Shown here piece by piece: positions 10,012 through 22,599 of a stretch of 64,000 nt of DNA. The stretch spans positions 60,179,501 to 60,243,500 of the forward strand of contig NC_064820.1 in the NCBI RefSeq assembly GCF_024166365.1, read 5' to 3'. The stretch is from Elephas maximus indicus (taxonomy: Eukaryota; Chordata; Mammalia; Proboscidea; Elephantidae). Position numbers and translations under genes: made by a program. Position 1 is the first letter of the stretch. Every line of letters starts with the position of its first letter. The notes under the pieces are model-generated. The model saw only the letters and a program-made list of their open reading frames with translations. It ran no database searches and had not been told where the DNA came from.

Positions 10012-10236
10012 TTCATTATTAGTGGTTACCAGGGGCAGGTGGCAGGGTAAAATGAGGGGTGGTATCAGAATTTTTGTTAAAGGGGATGAAAAAATTTGGA
10101 GATGGACAGTGGTGAGGGTTGTACAACATGGTGAATGTAATTAATGTCACTGAGTTGTACACACAAAAATGATTAAATGGCAAATGTTTTTGATTGTTAT
10201 ATATATTTTACCACAATAAAAATAAAAAAGATTTTG
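10012..10236 (+). mobile_element. L1 3' end fragment
   Basis: tagtggttaccaggggcagg, ggacagtggtgagggttgta and cactgagttgtacacacaaa, ending in ttttaccacaataaaaataa, match the older mammalian L1 3' UTR with its AATAAA signal. No coding part. Confidence 0.85.
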
Positions 10237-10799
10237 CCTCACACTAATTAGGAACATTTCTGACTTAATTATTTCTATGTTTTCTTATTTAAAGTAGTCT
10301 TTGGAACAAAGGCAACTAATCAACACTTTGGCCACATCTTTGCTCCAAGGCAATGTCGTTAATCAGATTGCCCTTTCAGGTCAGCCTGAATGCTGTGTAG
10401 ACAGCTTTACAGCTGAGGGTCCCTGAAACTATTTTCTGAGGACTTTGCACACACATGATATAACAGACTGAAAGAAACGCAGTCACTGTTAGTTAAAACC
10501 ATATGTTTACTCCATTTTATGTGGCAAAATTTATCTATTATACCATTTAACAGCAAATCATGGAGACCCCCTCATGGTACTTGAAAAGAGATTATAACAT
10601 CCTCTGAAGCAAGGTTGAAATAAATTAAAACAGCGAGACTGTGAGAAAGAAAGACTCCATGATAGAACAGACATAATGGTAATTCTCAGGGTAGAAATTA
10701 TAGTAAGCTTGGGAGAAGGGTAGATTAAGAAACATTTTATTAATTCATGCATTCATTCACTTATTTACTTATTAGATTATTCATTATTTACCATTAAGG
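10237..10799. other. Unclassified DNA
   Basis: No gene recognised. The A/T-rich end (about 10745-10790, ttcattcacttatttactta) resembles the 3' end of ancient L2/MIR repeats, too short for assignment. Confidence 0.4.
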
Positions 10800-10985
10800 G
10801 CTCGTTGGAGTCCCAGCAGCTAATCAAAAGGTTGGAGGTTTGAGTTCACCCAGAGTTGCCTGAGAAAAGAGGCCTGGGGATGTACTTCTGAAAAATCAGC
10901 CATGGAAAACGCCATGGAGCACAGTTCTATTCTGACACACGTGGGGTTGCCATTAGTTGCAATCGACTCAATGGCAACTAATAAG
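10800..10985 (+). mobile_element. AfroSINE-type SINE, long form
   Basis: The head has gctaatcaaaaggttggagg; the middle is aaaagaggcctggggatgta and cttctgaaaaatcagccatg; the tail is gttgcaatcgactcaatggc. This form has the middle module seen also in the tRNA-Gly-headed copy at 8795-9110. Confidence 0.9.
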
Positions 10986-11832
10986 TTGGTAAGCGCCCAT
11001 GAACACAGTACCAGGCATTGTAAGATCAAATAAAGTCTGACATTTCTCCCAAGATCATGGGATCCCTTCTTAGTTCTTTTTATCCTTCCCCACAGGCAGT
11101 GGACTCTTTTTCTACGATAAGTGAATAGCTTTCTCAAAATGCTAAGCAGTCACTTGCAACCTTCTTCAAATACTCTACCTCTCTGGCTTTGCTTCATTTT
11201 TTTTTTTTTTTTCAGTACATTTTTCCTAATATCTCAGCCCAGATCTAGTTTCAAATAAGTAAACAATTATATTGAGCTCCAACAGAGAGCTGCAAAGGTT
11301 ATTACACATAAAACAATACAAGACTCAAACAGGCCCTTGTGAACCCTACCATCTTGTTCATATTATGATCCATGCTTAAAACACAAAGAATTAACAACAT
11401 GTAGCGTGTGCATAATACCAAATTACTAATTCATGCAGTGAGTGCTGCAGGAGTATGTGGGATGGAAGAACCACTGGAATCTTCTCAAAGCAAATGAAAT
11501 TTAAATCTTGAGAATAAGTTTCAGGTAGTTCTCAAGGAGGGTGAAGGCATTCCCAGTGAGTGGGAAAAGCTGTCTACTCCAAGAAGGCCCACCTCAGTGG
11601 ATGCCAATTACTTGCCTTTCAATGAGACCTCCTGGACTTAACCCTTCTCTCTGCCAGGGACTTGCATACATAGTCTTCAGCACAGGCTTGAAAAACAAAT
11701 AAAGGTAAGTCAGTGTGTTTCCATTTTTCATTCAATTTTATTTTAAACTCCTTGAGAAGAGGACCATACTTGACCTTTAGTTGGAGGAGGCCAGGGTCAC
11801 TCTATCTCATTGACAGGCTGGGAAAGAATCAA
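10986..11832. other. Unclassified DNA
   Basis: No gene or repeat recognised. A T-run is at about 11196-11212. Confidence 0.4.
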
Positions 11833-12031
11833 CAAACCATTTGCCAAGGAGTTGACTCCCACTCATGGCGACCCCATGTGTGTCAGAGTAGAACTGTGCT
11901 CCATAGGGTATTTCATGGCTGATTTTTTCAGAAGTAGATCGCCAGGCCTTTCTTCTGAGGTTCCTGAGGACTCAAACTTCTAACCTTTCGGTTAGCAGCC
12001 AAGCATATTGAAAGTTTGCACAACCCATGGA
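11833..12031 (-). mobile_element. AfroSINE-type SINE, long form
   Basis: Tail aaggagttgactcccactca, middle gattttttcagaagtagatc and gccaggcctttcttctgagg, head aacctttcggttagcagcca. The head end is diverged (gcacaacccatgg). Confidence 0.88.
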
Positions 12032-12856
12032 ATTCAACTGTGAAAGTGCCTTTGAATATATCTCTGACAATTAGTCCAGGTCCCAGTATGAAGGGAGAAA
12101 ATAAAGAGACGAGTGATCCACCACCCAGCTTTGTACACAGGTGTTAAAAAAAAACCAAACTAATAAGCATTGATGTATACCATATTTTTACGCAGATAGT
12201 GTGCACCTTCTACATAGGTTTGCCAACTGCACCCTCCCCCTTCAAAGAATTTTTGTAAACACGCTATACTAATATATAGATATATACTTTTATAGCAACA
12301 TTAAAAAAAAATGGCATAGTGGCACTTAAGAAAATACCTGGGTAGGGAATGGTGGGGGGTGGGGGGCAGCGTGGTTGCAAACAAATGTAGAAGGCAGGCT
12401 TTCTTTGTGTAAAAATATGGTACTGGTTACAATGCACTATAAATGCTATCATAAAATGACAGAGAACAGCAAAACAGGACCAAAATATGAAGTAAGGGAA
12501 GTCAAGTAATTCTGAGGAAACAGGCTTACAGGGTCCAGGCAAACGGGGTGGAAGCTGTTGCCAGCCTATGGTGGGGTGGAGCCTGAAGTGGACAGAGAAG
12601 CACTGAAGAAGAGCCCTGGGTGATGCAGGGACTTCTTAGCTCTAAGTAAAGTTGTCAGTGCTGTCACTGTCAGGAGATCCTGGGAGAGTACTGAGCTGTG
12701 AAGGTGGCAGGGTATGTTTTTCTGTTTAACTTTACATTGCTTATTTTTAAGTGCTAATATCTGCATTTAGGAAACTACTGTGAAGCAAGGAAATTCTTGA
12801 AAATCTTTCCTATTTATGTCGTATTTTCCTAATTTCCTATCATGAATATTAAAATG
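12032..12856. other. Unclassified DNA
   Basis: No gene or repeat recognised. A tata-rich run lies at about 12268-12292 and a G-rich run (gtggggggtggggggcagcg) at about 12350-12372. Confidence 0.4.
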
Positions 12857-12868
12857 CCAGTTAAGCTA

Positions 12869-14630
12869 TTGTTGTTGTTGCTAGGTGCCATTGTTGACTC
12901 GGTTCTGACTCATGAAGACCCTGTGTACCACAGAATGAAACACTGCCCGGTCCTGTGCCATCCTCGAACCCATTGCTGCAGCCACGGTGTCAGTCCATCT
13001 TGTTGAGGGTCTTCCTCTTTTCTGCTAACCCTGTACTTTACCAAGCATGATGTCCTTCTCCAGGGACTGATCCCTCCTGATGACATGTCCAAAGTATGTA
13101 AGATACAGTCTCGCAACCCTTACTTCTAAAGATCATTCTGGTTGTACTTCATCCAAGACAGATTTGTTCATTCTTTTCGCAGTCTACGGTATATTCAATA
13201 GTCTTCGCCAACACCACAACTCAAAGGCGTCAATTCTTCTTCGGTCATCCTTATTCATTACCCAGTTTTCACATGCATATGATATGATTGAAAATATCAT
13301 GACTTGGATCAGGCGCACCTTAGTCTTCAAGGTGATATCTTTGCTTTTCAACACTTTAAAGAGGTCCTTCACAGCAGATTTACCCAGTGCAATGTGTGTT
13401 TTGATTTCTTGACTGCTGCTTCCATGGCTGTTTGTGGAACCAAGCAAAATGAAATCCTTGACAACTTCAATCTTTTCACCGTTTATCATGATGTTGCTCA
13501 TTGGTCCAGCTGTGAGGCTGTTTGTTTTCTTTATGTTGAGGCGCAATCCATACTGAAGGCTGTGGTCTTTGATCTTCATTAATATGTGCTTCAAGTCCTC
13601 TTCACTTTCGGCAAGCAAGGTTGAGTCATCTGCATAACGTAGGTTGTTAATGAGTCTTCCTCCAATCCTGATGCCCTGTTCTTCTTCATATAGTCCAGCT
13701 TCTCAGATTATTTGCTCAGCATACAGAATGAATAGGTATGATGAAAGGATACAACCCTCACGCACACCTTTCCTGACTTTAAACCACTTAGTATCCCCTT
13801 GTTCTGTCCCAACAACTGCCTCTTGATCTACGTGCAGTTTCCTCATGAGCATGATTAAGTGTTCTGGAATTCCCATTCTCCACAATGTTATCCATAATTT
13901 GTTATGATCCACACAGTCGAATGCCTTTGCATAGTCAATAAAACACAGGTAAACATCCTTCTGGTATTCTCTGCTTTCAGCCAGGATCCATCTGACATCA
14001 GCAATGATATCCCTGGTTCCACGTCCTCTTCTGAATCTGGCCTGAATTTCTGGCAGTTCCCTGTCAATATACTCCTGCAGCCGCTTTTGAATGCTCTTCA
14101 GTAAAATTTTACTTGCGTTTGATATTAATGATGTCGTTCGAGGTTTTCCACATTCGGTTGGATCACCTTTCTTGGGAATAGGCATAAAATACAGTTGGCC
14201 AGGAAGCTGTCTTCCATATTTCTTGGCATAGGCGAGTGAGCACCTCCAGCGCTGCATCTGTTTGTTGAAACATCTCAATTGATATTCCATCAATTCCTGG
14301 AGGCTTGTATTTTGCCAGTGCTTCAGTGCACCATCGGTTCCTGATCATAAGCCACCTCTTGAAATGGTTGAACATTGACTAATTCTTTTTGGTACAATGA
14401 CTGTGTATTCCTTCCATCTTCTTTTGATGCTTCCTGCATCGTTTAATATATTCCCCATAGAATCTTTCGCTATTGCAACTTGAGGCTTGAATTTTTTCCT
14501 CAGTTCTTTCAGCTTGAGAAACGCCAAGCGTGTCTTCCTTTTTGGTTTTCTACCTCCAGGTCTTTGCACATGTCGTTATAATACTTTGTCTTCTCAAGCC
14601 GCCCTTTGAAATCTTCTGTTCAGTTCTGTT
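12869..14630 (-). mobile_element. RTE-clade LINE (copy B), 5' truncated
   Basis: RTE element from the endonuclease-RT linker to the 3' tail, on the minus strand. The (ttg)n run at 12869-12880 is the reversed 3' terminal repeat. The flanks ccagttaagcta (12857-12868) and ccagtttaagcta (14631-14643) look like a target duplication with one inserted base. The RT block is readable (see 13703-14293) and the YADD box is present in DNA near 13630. Several frameshifts and a stop break the frame, so it is inactive. Confidence 0.95.
13703..14293 (-). pseudogene. RTE reverse transcriptase fragment (copy B)
   Basis: A 196-codon open stretch with PIPKKGDPTECGKPRTTSLI, FIDYAKAFDCVDHNKLW (RT block with the first catalytic aspartate region) and VREGCILSSYLFILYAEQII. 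At the junction before MGIPEHLI this copy has tgg where copy E has a tga stop, so the frame stays open. The YADD box follows after a frameshift. In RTE elements this domain copies element RNA into DNA at the target site. The copy is dead as a whole; it lacks the endonuclease and has broken 3' frames. Confidence 0.88.
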
Positions 14631-14643
14631 CCAGTTTAAGCTA

Positions 14644-15800
14644 GATTAGTAAAAACATGAATTTGCAATTCCTGCTAGTGAATTCCAGACTTTCCTGCTT
14701 CTTTCTGTAGGAGATATTAAAAAAAAAAATCCAAACTTTGACAATAGAGAAAAAAAATTACTCTATGTCAGCCTATGCTTGCCTAAGAGTCAGCTAGCAC
14801 TCTAGGGGGAGATAAAATTGTCTTACAATTATCCATAAATTTGCACAGAAACTTTGTAAAATTAGATGTTATCTTGTAGAAAATTGATACCTTGCAAATG
14901 ATTTCTATCCAGGAAAAGATAACCCCAATGGTTACAGTTTTATTACCCTGTAGGACATCAGCCAGTTTGGCGTCTCAATTTCCAATTTTATTCCAGAATT
15001 TTCCTTCCTACTGGCTATATAATACCAGTTCTCATGATTTTCTTTGGGCCAGCTTTGGTATTCTCATTTGGTTCTCTCATTGATGTGTTAACTAAATCTT
15101 TGACATGTGCTCACTATATATTTGTGTGGGAGTTAAGTTTTTAACTTTTTGAAAATTATATCTGGACAAATCTTAGAAGTCTGACGTGGTATCATAGGTT
15201 TAATTTACTCATTAACAAACACATTGATTATGAAGTATCTCTGGTAATATTAAGGACCTGAAAATCTTGTAATCTATAATTTTATATAGTGTATTTTATA
15301 TATTTCTATGCACAGGAACATTGGGAAGAGATAACCAAGAGGAACTGGTGTTTTGTGAAACCATTCAGTAAGTCCTGAATAGGGTTAGCAACAGAACCAA
15401 ATAATTTTCTAATTTGCAAGAAATGTACTTCCACTATTCTGCAGAACTGGTCTTCTCTGTACCCATACGATTGTGAAATTCTCACAAGGTTTCAAGTCAG
15501 TAAGCATTCAAATAGAAAGAGGAACTTTTTTAAAAAATGCATCCCTAGGGAGAGATACTTCTCTTCCCTCCCTCCCCGAAGGGACTCATAATTCATTTTA
15601 GCTACTTTGTGTTTTTGTGGCATCATCTTTTTTTTTTTTCTTTAATAACAGTGGAAAATTGAGAGTTTACGGGAGAGACATCAAATATGGAAGGAAATGC
15701 CATTTTCTGTTGGTGTGGCCTGAGTAACTACTCTCCAATGTTTATGGTATGCAAGATTTTATTAGCCACCAACATTTTGGGGAAATCTTGAAACATCAGA
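14644..15800. other. Unclassified DNA
   Basis: AT-rich, about 1.1 kb, no gene or repeat recognised. It ends at the T-run of the L1 at 15801. Confidence 0.4.
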
Positions 15801-17054
15801 TTTTTTTTTTTAATTAACTTTTATTGAGCTTCAAATGAACGTTTACAAATCAAGTCAGTCTGTCACATATAAGTTTACATACATCTTACTCCGTACTCCC
15901 ACTTGCTCTCCCCCTAATGAGTCAGCCCTTCCAGTCTCTCCTTTTGTGACAATTTTGCCAGCTTCCCACTCTCTCTATCCTCCCATCCCCCCTCCAGACA
16001 TGAGATGCCAACACAATTTCAAGTGTCCACCTGATATAATTAGCTCACTCTTCATCAGCATCTCTCTCCCACCCACTGTCCAGTTCCTTTCATGTCTGAT
16101 GAGTTGTCTTCGGGGATGGTTCCTGTCCTGTGCCAACAGAAGGTCTGGGGAGCATGGCCACCGGGATTCCTCTAGTCTCAGTCAGACCATTAAGTATGGT
16201 CTTTTTATGAGAATTTGGGGTCTGCATCCCACTGATCTCCTGCTCCCTCAGGGGTTCTCTGTTGTGCTCCCTGTCAGGGCAGTCATCGGTTGTGGCCGGG
16301 CACCAACTAGTTCTTCTGGTCTCAGGATGATGTAGGTCTCTAGTTCATGTGGCCCTTTCTGTCTCTTGGGTTCTTAGTTGTCATGTGACCTTGGTGTTCT
16401 TCATTCTCCTTTGCTCCAGGTGGGTTGAGACCAATTGATGCATCTTAGATGGCCGCTTGTTAGCATTTAAGACCCCAAACGCCACATTTCAAAGTGGAAT
16501 GCAGAATGTTTTCATAATAGAATTATTTTGCCAATTGACTCAGAAGTCCCCTTAAACCATGGTCCCCAAACCCCCGCCCTTGCTCCGCTGACCTTTGAAG
16601 CATTCATTTTATCCTGGAAACTTCTTTGCTTTTGGTCCAGTCCAGTTGAGCTGACCTTCCATGTATTGAGTGTTGTCTTTCCCTTCACCTAAAGCAGTTC
16701 TTATCTACTAATTAATCAATAAAAAACCCTCTCCCTCCCTCCCTTCCTCCCCCCCTCGTAACCACAAAAGTATGTGTTCTTCTCAGTTTTTACTATTTCT
16801 CAAGATCTTATAATAGTGGTCTTATACAATATTTGTCCTTTTGCCTCTGACTAATTTCGCTCAGCATAATGCCGTCCAGGTTCCTCCATGTTATGAATTG
16901 TTTCATAGATTCGTCACTGTTCTTTATCGATGCGTAGTATTCCATTGTGTGAATATACCACAGTTTATTTACCCATTCATCCGTTGATGGACACCTTGGT
17001 TGCTTCCAGCTTTTCGCTATTGTAAACAGAGCTGCAATAAACATGGGTATGTGG
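15801..17054 (-). mobile_element. L1 LINE 3' end with long 3' UTR
   Basis: From the reversed poly-A (T11 at 15801-15811) with an AATAAA signal read at 15820-15825, through about 1 kb of 3' UTR, to the end of ORF2. The 3' UTR block around 16270-16330 (ccctgtcagggcagtcatcg) recurs at 23440 and, on the other strand, at 51160, so it belongs to a lineage-type L1 family. A second T-run at about 17055-17070 lies right at the truncated end. Confidence 0.92.
16808..17044 (-). pseudogene. L1 ORF2 C-terminal fragment
   Basis: Translation carries FIAALFTIAKSWKQPRCPST, NKLWYIHTMEYYASIKN and ITWRNLDGIMLSEISQRQKD, the conserved C-terminal part of mammalian L1 ORF2p. Only about 78 codons remain; endonuclease and RT are missing because the insertion is 5' truncated. 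Confidence 0.9.
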
Positions 17055-17070
17055 ATTTTTTTTTTTTTTT

Positions 17071-17537
17071 AATTAAAATTAACCTGACATAAGTCAGTGG
17101 ACCAACCCCAATTACTTTAAGAGATCTATGACAGGATTGACTTGAGCCAGGCTTAGAATTTCTTTTTCCTATTTCCAGTTCATTCATTTCTTCTAGAATA
17201 TGGTACATCTCTTGTGGTGTGAAATTACTATATAAAACAAATTTGAATCTGTCACATAGACACTGGGGAAAAAAGTTACTAAGTTCTTACTGTGAACAAG
17301 GCATCAGATATAAAGGTATAAGATGGTCCCTACCCTAAAAGAACTTAAAATTCAGTTGGAGAGGCAATGATCAAGAGCTTAATGATATTCTTTTATAGAC
17401 GGACTTAAAGATACACGTTTTGATGTGGTTAGAACTTAGTTGCTGTTTTAGCAGGTCTTGATCATCTTTAAGCTGTAGATAGATAAAGAACTACAGTATG
17501 CTTCTCTTACCTAGGGTAAGACATGGCGTGGTAGTGC
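17071..17537. other. Unclassified DNA with an ancient repeat piece
   Basis: About 17280-17375 (gaacaaggcatcagatataa, ggtccctaccctaaaagaac) resembles an ancient L2/MIR-type repeat. The rest is unrecognised. Confidence 0.4.
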
Positions 17538-17902
17538 CTATGGTGTTATTGTTGGTTGCCATTGAGTCAGCTCTGACTCATGTTGACCCCATGTACAACA
17601 GAACTAAATGTTGGACAGCCCTGTGCCATCTTCACGATCATTGGCATGGTTGAGTCCATTCTTGCATCCACTGTATATTTTGAGTGACTTCCAGTCTAGG
17701 GAGCTCATCTTCCAGCATTATATTGGATGTTTTCATTGGCTAATTTTTGGAAGTAGTTCACCAGGCCTTTCTTCTCAGTCTGGCTTAGTCCGGGAGCTCT
17801 GCTAAAACCTGTTCACTATGGGTGACCCTGCTGGTACTTGAAATGTCAGTGGCATAGCTTCCAGTACCATATAAACATGCAAGGCACCACAGTACAACAA
17901 AA
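17538..17902 (-). mobile_element. SINE related to the tRNA-Gly-headed form
   Basis: Tail gttgccattgagtcagctct and tgtacaacagaactaaatgt, middle caccaggcctttcttctcag, then gggtgaccctgctggtactt and gtggcatagcttccagtacc. The last block is absent from the related copy at 8795-9110, which appears to have an internal deletion there. The tRNA-like head is not visible. Confidence 0.75.
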
Positions 17903-18094
17903 TGACAAACAACTGGTGGAATAGTATATACATACGTGTGGGTGTTCTAGGGTGGGATTGATTTTTCATAGATACCATTTGGAAGACAAACTGAAAAACA
18001 GTCAAAGGAAATAGGCTGAAATCAACCAATTATCCCACTTGTTCATTCATTTAGCAACCATATTTCAGAAACTAACTGATGTTGTGAAGGAGGC

Positions 18095-18160
18095 AGAACA
18101 CCTAGCAGAGTGCCTGATACATGGTAGGTATTTAATAAACATTAAGTGAATTGAGTCAAA
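18095..18160 (+). mobile_element. MIR/L2 3' end remnant
   Basis: gagtgcctgatacatggtag followed by gtatttaataaacattaagt is the usual 3' end of L2/MIR repeats. Confidence 0.6.
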
Positions 18161-19254
18161 GATGTATGAGAAGGCGATCCAACAGAGAGCTTACATTATA
18201 GGAGGGAATCTACATCACACAGTTACTCAAATAGTTATAATAAAAATACAAAGGAGAAAATGGGTTCCCTAAAAGAGAAACAGATGAAAATCTTGAAGGG
18301 TATAGGGAAAGCAGAGGTTACTTCCACCTGGTGCACCAGGCTACATGTTGGGTCAAGGTGGTATGTCAGTTAGACATAGAAGGATAGATGGGTTGTTGAC
18401 TTATGGGAAGAACTTTGTAGGTAGAAGAAGATCATGACCTAAGGCTCAGAAGTAGAACAATATGGGACCTGAATGGGGAAGTTCAGTTTGGGGCTTAAAA
18501 GAAGAAGTGAAATCAAGTTTGAAAAGATATACTAGGTTCAAATAGTGATGGCCCCTGACACCATGTAAAGATTTTGGACCCAGAGCTATAGACAAAGAAA
18601 CAATACTGAAGGTTGTTTCCCACCTTTGAATGGTAGGCTGCTGATCCCAGGTGAGAAAAAGTTTTATTCTATGTCAAATTCTTTTAGAAGTATCGCTTAA
18701 AAGATATTATTAGTGTGTTTGATTATATTGGTTTATTTTGGAATAATCATGGCTTAGAATCCTGTGTCTTCTTTGTTCACTAGAAATCGCCTTGAGGCTA
18801 CAAGATTCCCTGCCACTGGGGACATACCCCTCATTCTTCCAAGAAAGTCGCTGCCTCAAGGTTATAAAGGATAGGGAGGTCAACCATCATTCCCAGTCTC
18901 TAAAGATGAGAAACTTTACCTCTTACAGGTCTCCTTGCAATAGGTTCTCTGACCAAAAGCTGTTCTTCAGGAATAAGGGTCAATTGCCTTTCGCCTCAGT
19001 GCTAGCTGACCATTGACCTTTACCATTGGTACTGTTGGAGATTCTTGAGTGTTCAACAGTAGCCATACTTCTTTCATCTTGCATGGCTCTGATTTATTCT
19101 CCTGTTATTAAAGTTTACCCTCTCCCAAGCTATAGTGATGAAACATTGATTACCAATATATCCAATATATATTGAATTGTAGCCACAGCAACATCAATAT
19201 TAAATAATTACTCTTTGTTATACACTCACTATTTCCTAGGTTACTGAAACTGTG

Positions 19255-19400
19255 TTACCTCTCCTAAGACTAGGAAACAGGAACTGTAATCATCCCCATT
19301 TTCCAAGGACAAAAGTGAGGCTTTGAGATTGAAGAGACTTGCCTAAGGTAATAAAGGGCGGAGCAGTAATTGGGCCACCCTATTCTGATGTCAGAGTCTA
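19255..19400 (-). mobile_element. MIR SINE remnant
   Basis: aatcatccccattttccaag, gtgaggctttgagattgaag and gacttgcctaaggtaataaa are the reversed MIR core. Confidence 0.78.
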
Positions 19401-20667
19401 GGCAGGTTTCACAGAGAAGTAGATTGCACAGCTAGAACATTGGTCCAGCTTCTTATCTGGCTAAGTTGCCATCTATTTCTCAGGAAGATCTTTTTAGGCC
19501 GTTGTTTGCATTGTTTCAAAACCAGAGAGCTAAGGAGTTTCTGAGGCCTAGGACCTAGAGATCTCAATTCAAGACCAGAATTTGCCTTGGCTGTAGCTGT
19601 CAATTCACTTTTCCTTATTATCCACAAGCTTCTAAAAAAAGCTTCTAGAGCCTTTTAAATCTTATGATAGAAATCCTTTTTTCAGATCATTTAACTTTTT
19701 CAGATCTTTAGTTTTGTTGCTTCTTTGTTCTTGCTTACCTACCTTTGTATAATTAGAAATGTTTTCTTGGACTTAATTCTTATCCCTCCTGGGATTTCAT
19801 TGTTTTAATGGCAATTTCGGAATTCTCCATATTTCTGTTGTCTCTAGGATTCAGGAGATTGATGCCCAGAGCTGACTACAACTATTCTAGTGGAGGCTCT
19901 AGCAACTATGCCCAAAGAAGGATCTCTGTCTCTACAAATGAATGGCTCAGAGCTGGCAATCACAAGCTAAATCCAACCTTCCTTGAGGCTCCACTTAGCT
20001 TCATCATATCTGGGTCTCTTTGTCATTCCACCTTTCTTCCATTGTCAAAGGACTAAGATGATATTCCTTTAGATTTACTTATTAAACTAAGTATCTCTGT
20101 GCCTGCAGAGTGCCTATTTAGCCATACATAACTAGAGAAAGCACATTAAATTAGCCACCTAAGACTTCACAAAAAAAAAAAAAAAATAGACTGGAGGGAA
20201 GGGAAGGACAAAAAAATTAGAGATATTTTTTCTAAAAGCAGGTCAAATGGAAAAATTATCTTTTACTTGTCCTAGAGGGTTAGCAGGCTCCCACTGTGTA
20301 TGATAAGTTTTCTGCTTGTACATATTTGGAGCAATCAGAAAGGATTTAGCAGTTCTCATGAGTTTATGGTCCCTCAAAAGCAGGAAAGCCTTTGTCATAC
20401 ATATATACACTCAACAAAATTCAACCCTTTTATATGCCATATCCTGCTTTCCTACATGTTATCCCATCTCAGTTTGTTAGTCAAATCATTTCTTCATTAA
20501 TTCATTCAACAAAAATTGTTGAGCGTAGATGATGTGCCAGAAATTTTGTACTTGATACATAACACATTTGGAGCAATCAGAATGGCACTACCCTGGCAAT
20601 CACGCTGGCCATCCCTCCACTGGGTAGAACTTCATAGTATCTCAGGAGTCTGAAATCTCTTTTAGAT

Positions 20668-20879
20668 GTTGTTGTTATTACTGGGTGCTGTCAAGTTGAT
20701 TTCAACTCATATTAATCCCATTTGACAGAGTAGAACTGTCCCCATCAGGTTTTCTTGGCTGTGATCTTTACAGAAGTGGATCACCAGGTTTTTCTCCCAT
20801 GGAGCTGCTGGGTGGACTCCAACTGCCAACCTTTTGGTTAGCAGACGAATGCGTAACTCTTGCGCCACCAGGGCTCGTT
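20668..20879 (-). mobile_element. AfroSINE-type SINE, extended form, with 12-bp target duplication
   Basis: Tail starts gttgttgttattactgggtg (RTE-like 3' end), middle ggctgtgatctttacagaag, head aaccttttggttagcagacg and cgccaccagggctcg. The flanks tctcttttagat at 20656-20667 and 20880-20891 are identical, giving exact ends. Confidence 0.95.
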
Positions 20880-20891
20880 TCTCTTTTAGAT

Positions 20892-21892
20892 AGTATTGAG
20901 GAAAGAAAGACCAAAAGATATGTTGATTAATGAAGAGATTTTTAAATATGTTTCCTGGTTGTTTTGTGTTCATTATAGTGTTTACGATGCCTCAATATTT
21001 GTCTAGTACTTTTATAAGTTACAAAAAACTTCCATAAATACTCTATAGTTAAAGGTCTACTTCTAGGGTTTGGTAGTTTATGTAGGTCTTCCTACTATGA
21101 ACTCCCTGAGTGTAGAAACTGGGTTTTATTAATGTTTTTATCTCTAGAATCTGGTCCAGGGCCAGGTACAGAATGAGATCTCAGTAAATGATTTTTAAGT
21201 GAATATTTCATGAATTGTCTTCATACTATATGTTTGTAAGTTATTTTTCCTATTGGTTTGTAATTGGAGGCTATTTCTACTACATCCTTTCCATATGCCC
21301 AGTATTGTTTTTATTAGACAAGGCACTGGGCTGAATCTCACACAAGAAAAATGTCAGACTGGGCTTAGAGCCTGAACAGGGATGATGCTATGCTATCTAG
21401 CCACATCATTACTCCTTGAAATTATCACCAAGGAGGTTTCATGTCCTCCTTTACAAAATGAGAAGTTTGACAAAGACACAAAGTTGCTAGGTGGTACAAA
21501 TTAGAGAACTAAAAGAGCTTCATCTTGGTGATGGTAGTTTCATAATGACAATGATTTAGGTTTCAGAAATAGTAAAACATTAAACAAAAACAGTGAGATG
21601 GCATCTGAAGCAAGTAATTCATCAACATACCGTCTTCAGCTTGCCCCTTTCATGGAAGACTTAGGAATTGGCTTCCTCTTATATTATGTATGCCAACTGC
21701 ACAGGCTGCTGGTTAAAAACACTAATGCATTTGATGAGCAGAATATAAGAAATAACAGGAATAATTTTCTGACATTTTGGTCTCTAGAAGAAAGCAAGAC
21801 ATCAAGCCTATAGGTACCCATATTAGAAATAAGGGATAGATGGATTTCAAGAATATAAAAGTCTTAGTGCTGGTCCTGTGGTAAGACTAACC
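20892..21892. other. Mostly unclassified DNA
   Basis: Apart from an L2-like end at 21095-21215 nothing is recognised. Confidence 0.4.
21095..21215 (+). mobile_element. L2 3' end remnant
   Basis: gaactccctgagtgtagaaa, tttttatctctagaatctgg and tctcagtaaatgatttttaa follow the L2 3' UTR pattern (start of the gene-like motif, then the terminal part). Confidence 0.65.
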
Positions 21893-22050
21893 AACCAACC
21901 CATTGCCACTGAGTCGATTCCAACTCATAGTGACCCTATAGGACAGAGTAGAACTGCCCCATAAGGTTTCCAAGGAGCACCTGGTGGATTCGAACTGCCG
22001 ACCTTTTGGTTAGCTGCCGAGCTCTTAACCATTATGCCACCTGGGTTTCT
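21893..22050 (-). mobile_element. AfroSINE-type SINE, short form
   Basis: cattgccactgagtcgattc to attatgccacctgggtttct; B-box-like gattcgaactgccgacc intact. Confidence 0.94.
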
Positions 22051-22565
22051 ATTTCTTGCTATTTCCATCGTTGCCCTACAGAAATATTTACTAACCTGAA
22101 TTTCGATTGCCCTATTTACCTTTGCACACAACCTTAGAAGGTAACTCAAACTTTTATTTTGAAAAGGTGTTTTGTCAATGAAATTAATATTGACAAAAAA
22201 ATGTTAGAAGAAAAGTTTAGGTACTCTGAAATCCGGGTATTTTCTTGTGTGATCTTAGAAAAGTTGCCTAACCTCTCTAAATCTGTTTTCTAACCTTAAT
22301 AGAAATATTTTAAATTAGACTATTTATCTCTTCATATGGATGCTGCAGGAATAGAGCAAATTAATAGAGAAAAAATTCTTGGAAAAATTAAGAGACCTAT
22401 TCAAATGTATACTGTTTTATTTAAAGATTTTATTTTTTCCTTTCTTGACCCCAACTCAGCTTTCTAAGTAGAAAAGGGGGGCAATAAGAAAGATCTGAAA
22501 AAGTCAGTCACAAATGTCAGCTCCTGATCTAAGAGAAATCTGCATTAGCTAAGGCAGCAAGTTAA

Positions 22566-22599
<34 letters not shown>

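Larger units (their letters stand above)
17903..20655. other. Long repeat-poor stretch
   Basis: About 2.7 kb with only MIR/L2 traces (18095-18160, 19255-19400) and an A-run near 20171-20186. No gene is recognised. Short open frames at 18792-19016, 19409-19627 and 19808-20056 show no domain or family resemblance. Confidence 0.4.

Noticed and set aside
15835..16335. 166-codon plus-strand open frame
   Set aside because: It lies antisense in the L1 3' UTR; the same block recurs in other L1 copies and the frame is not kept.
17055..17070. T-runs at both ends of the L1 at 15801 considered as a target duplication
   Set aside because: The similarity is mainly homopolymer plus aattaa, which also belongs to the L1 end, so it is not reliable.
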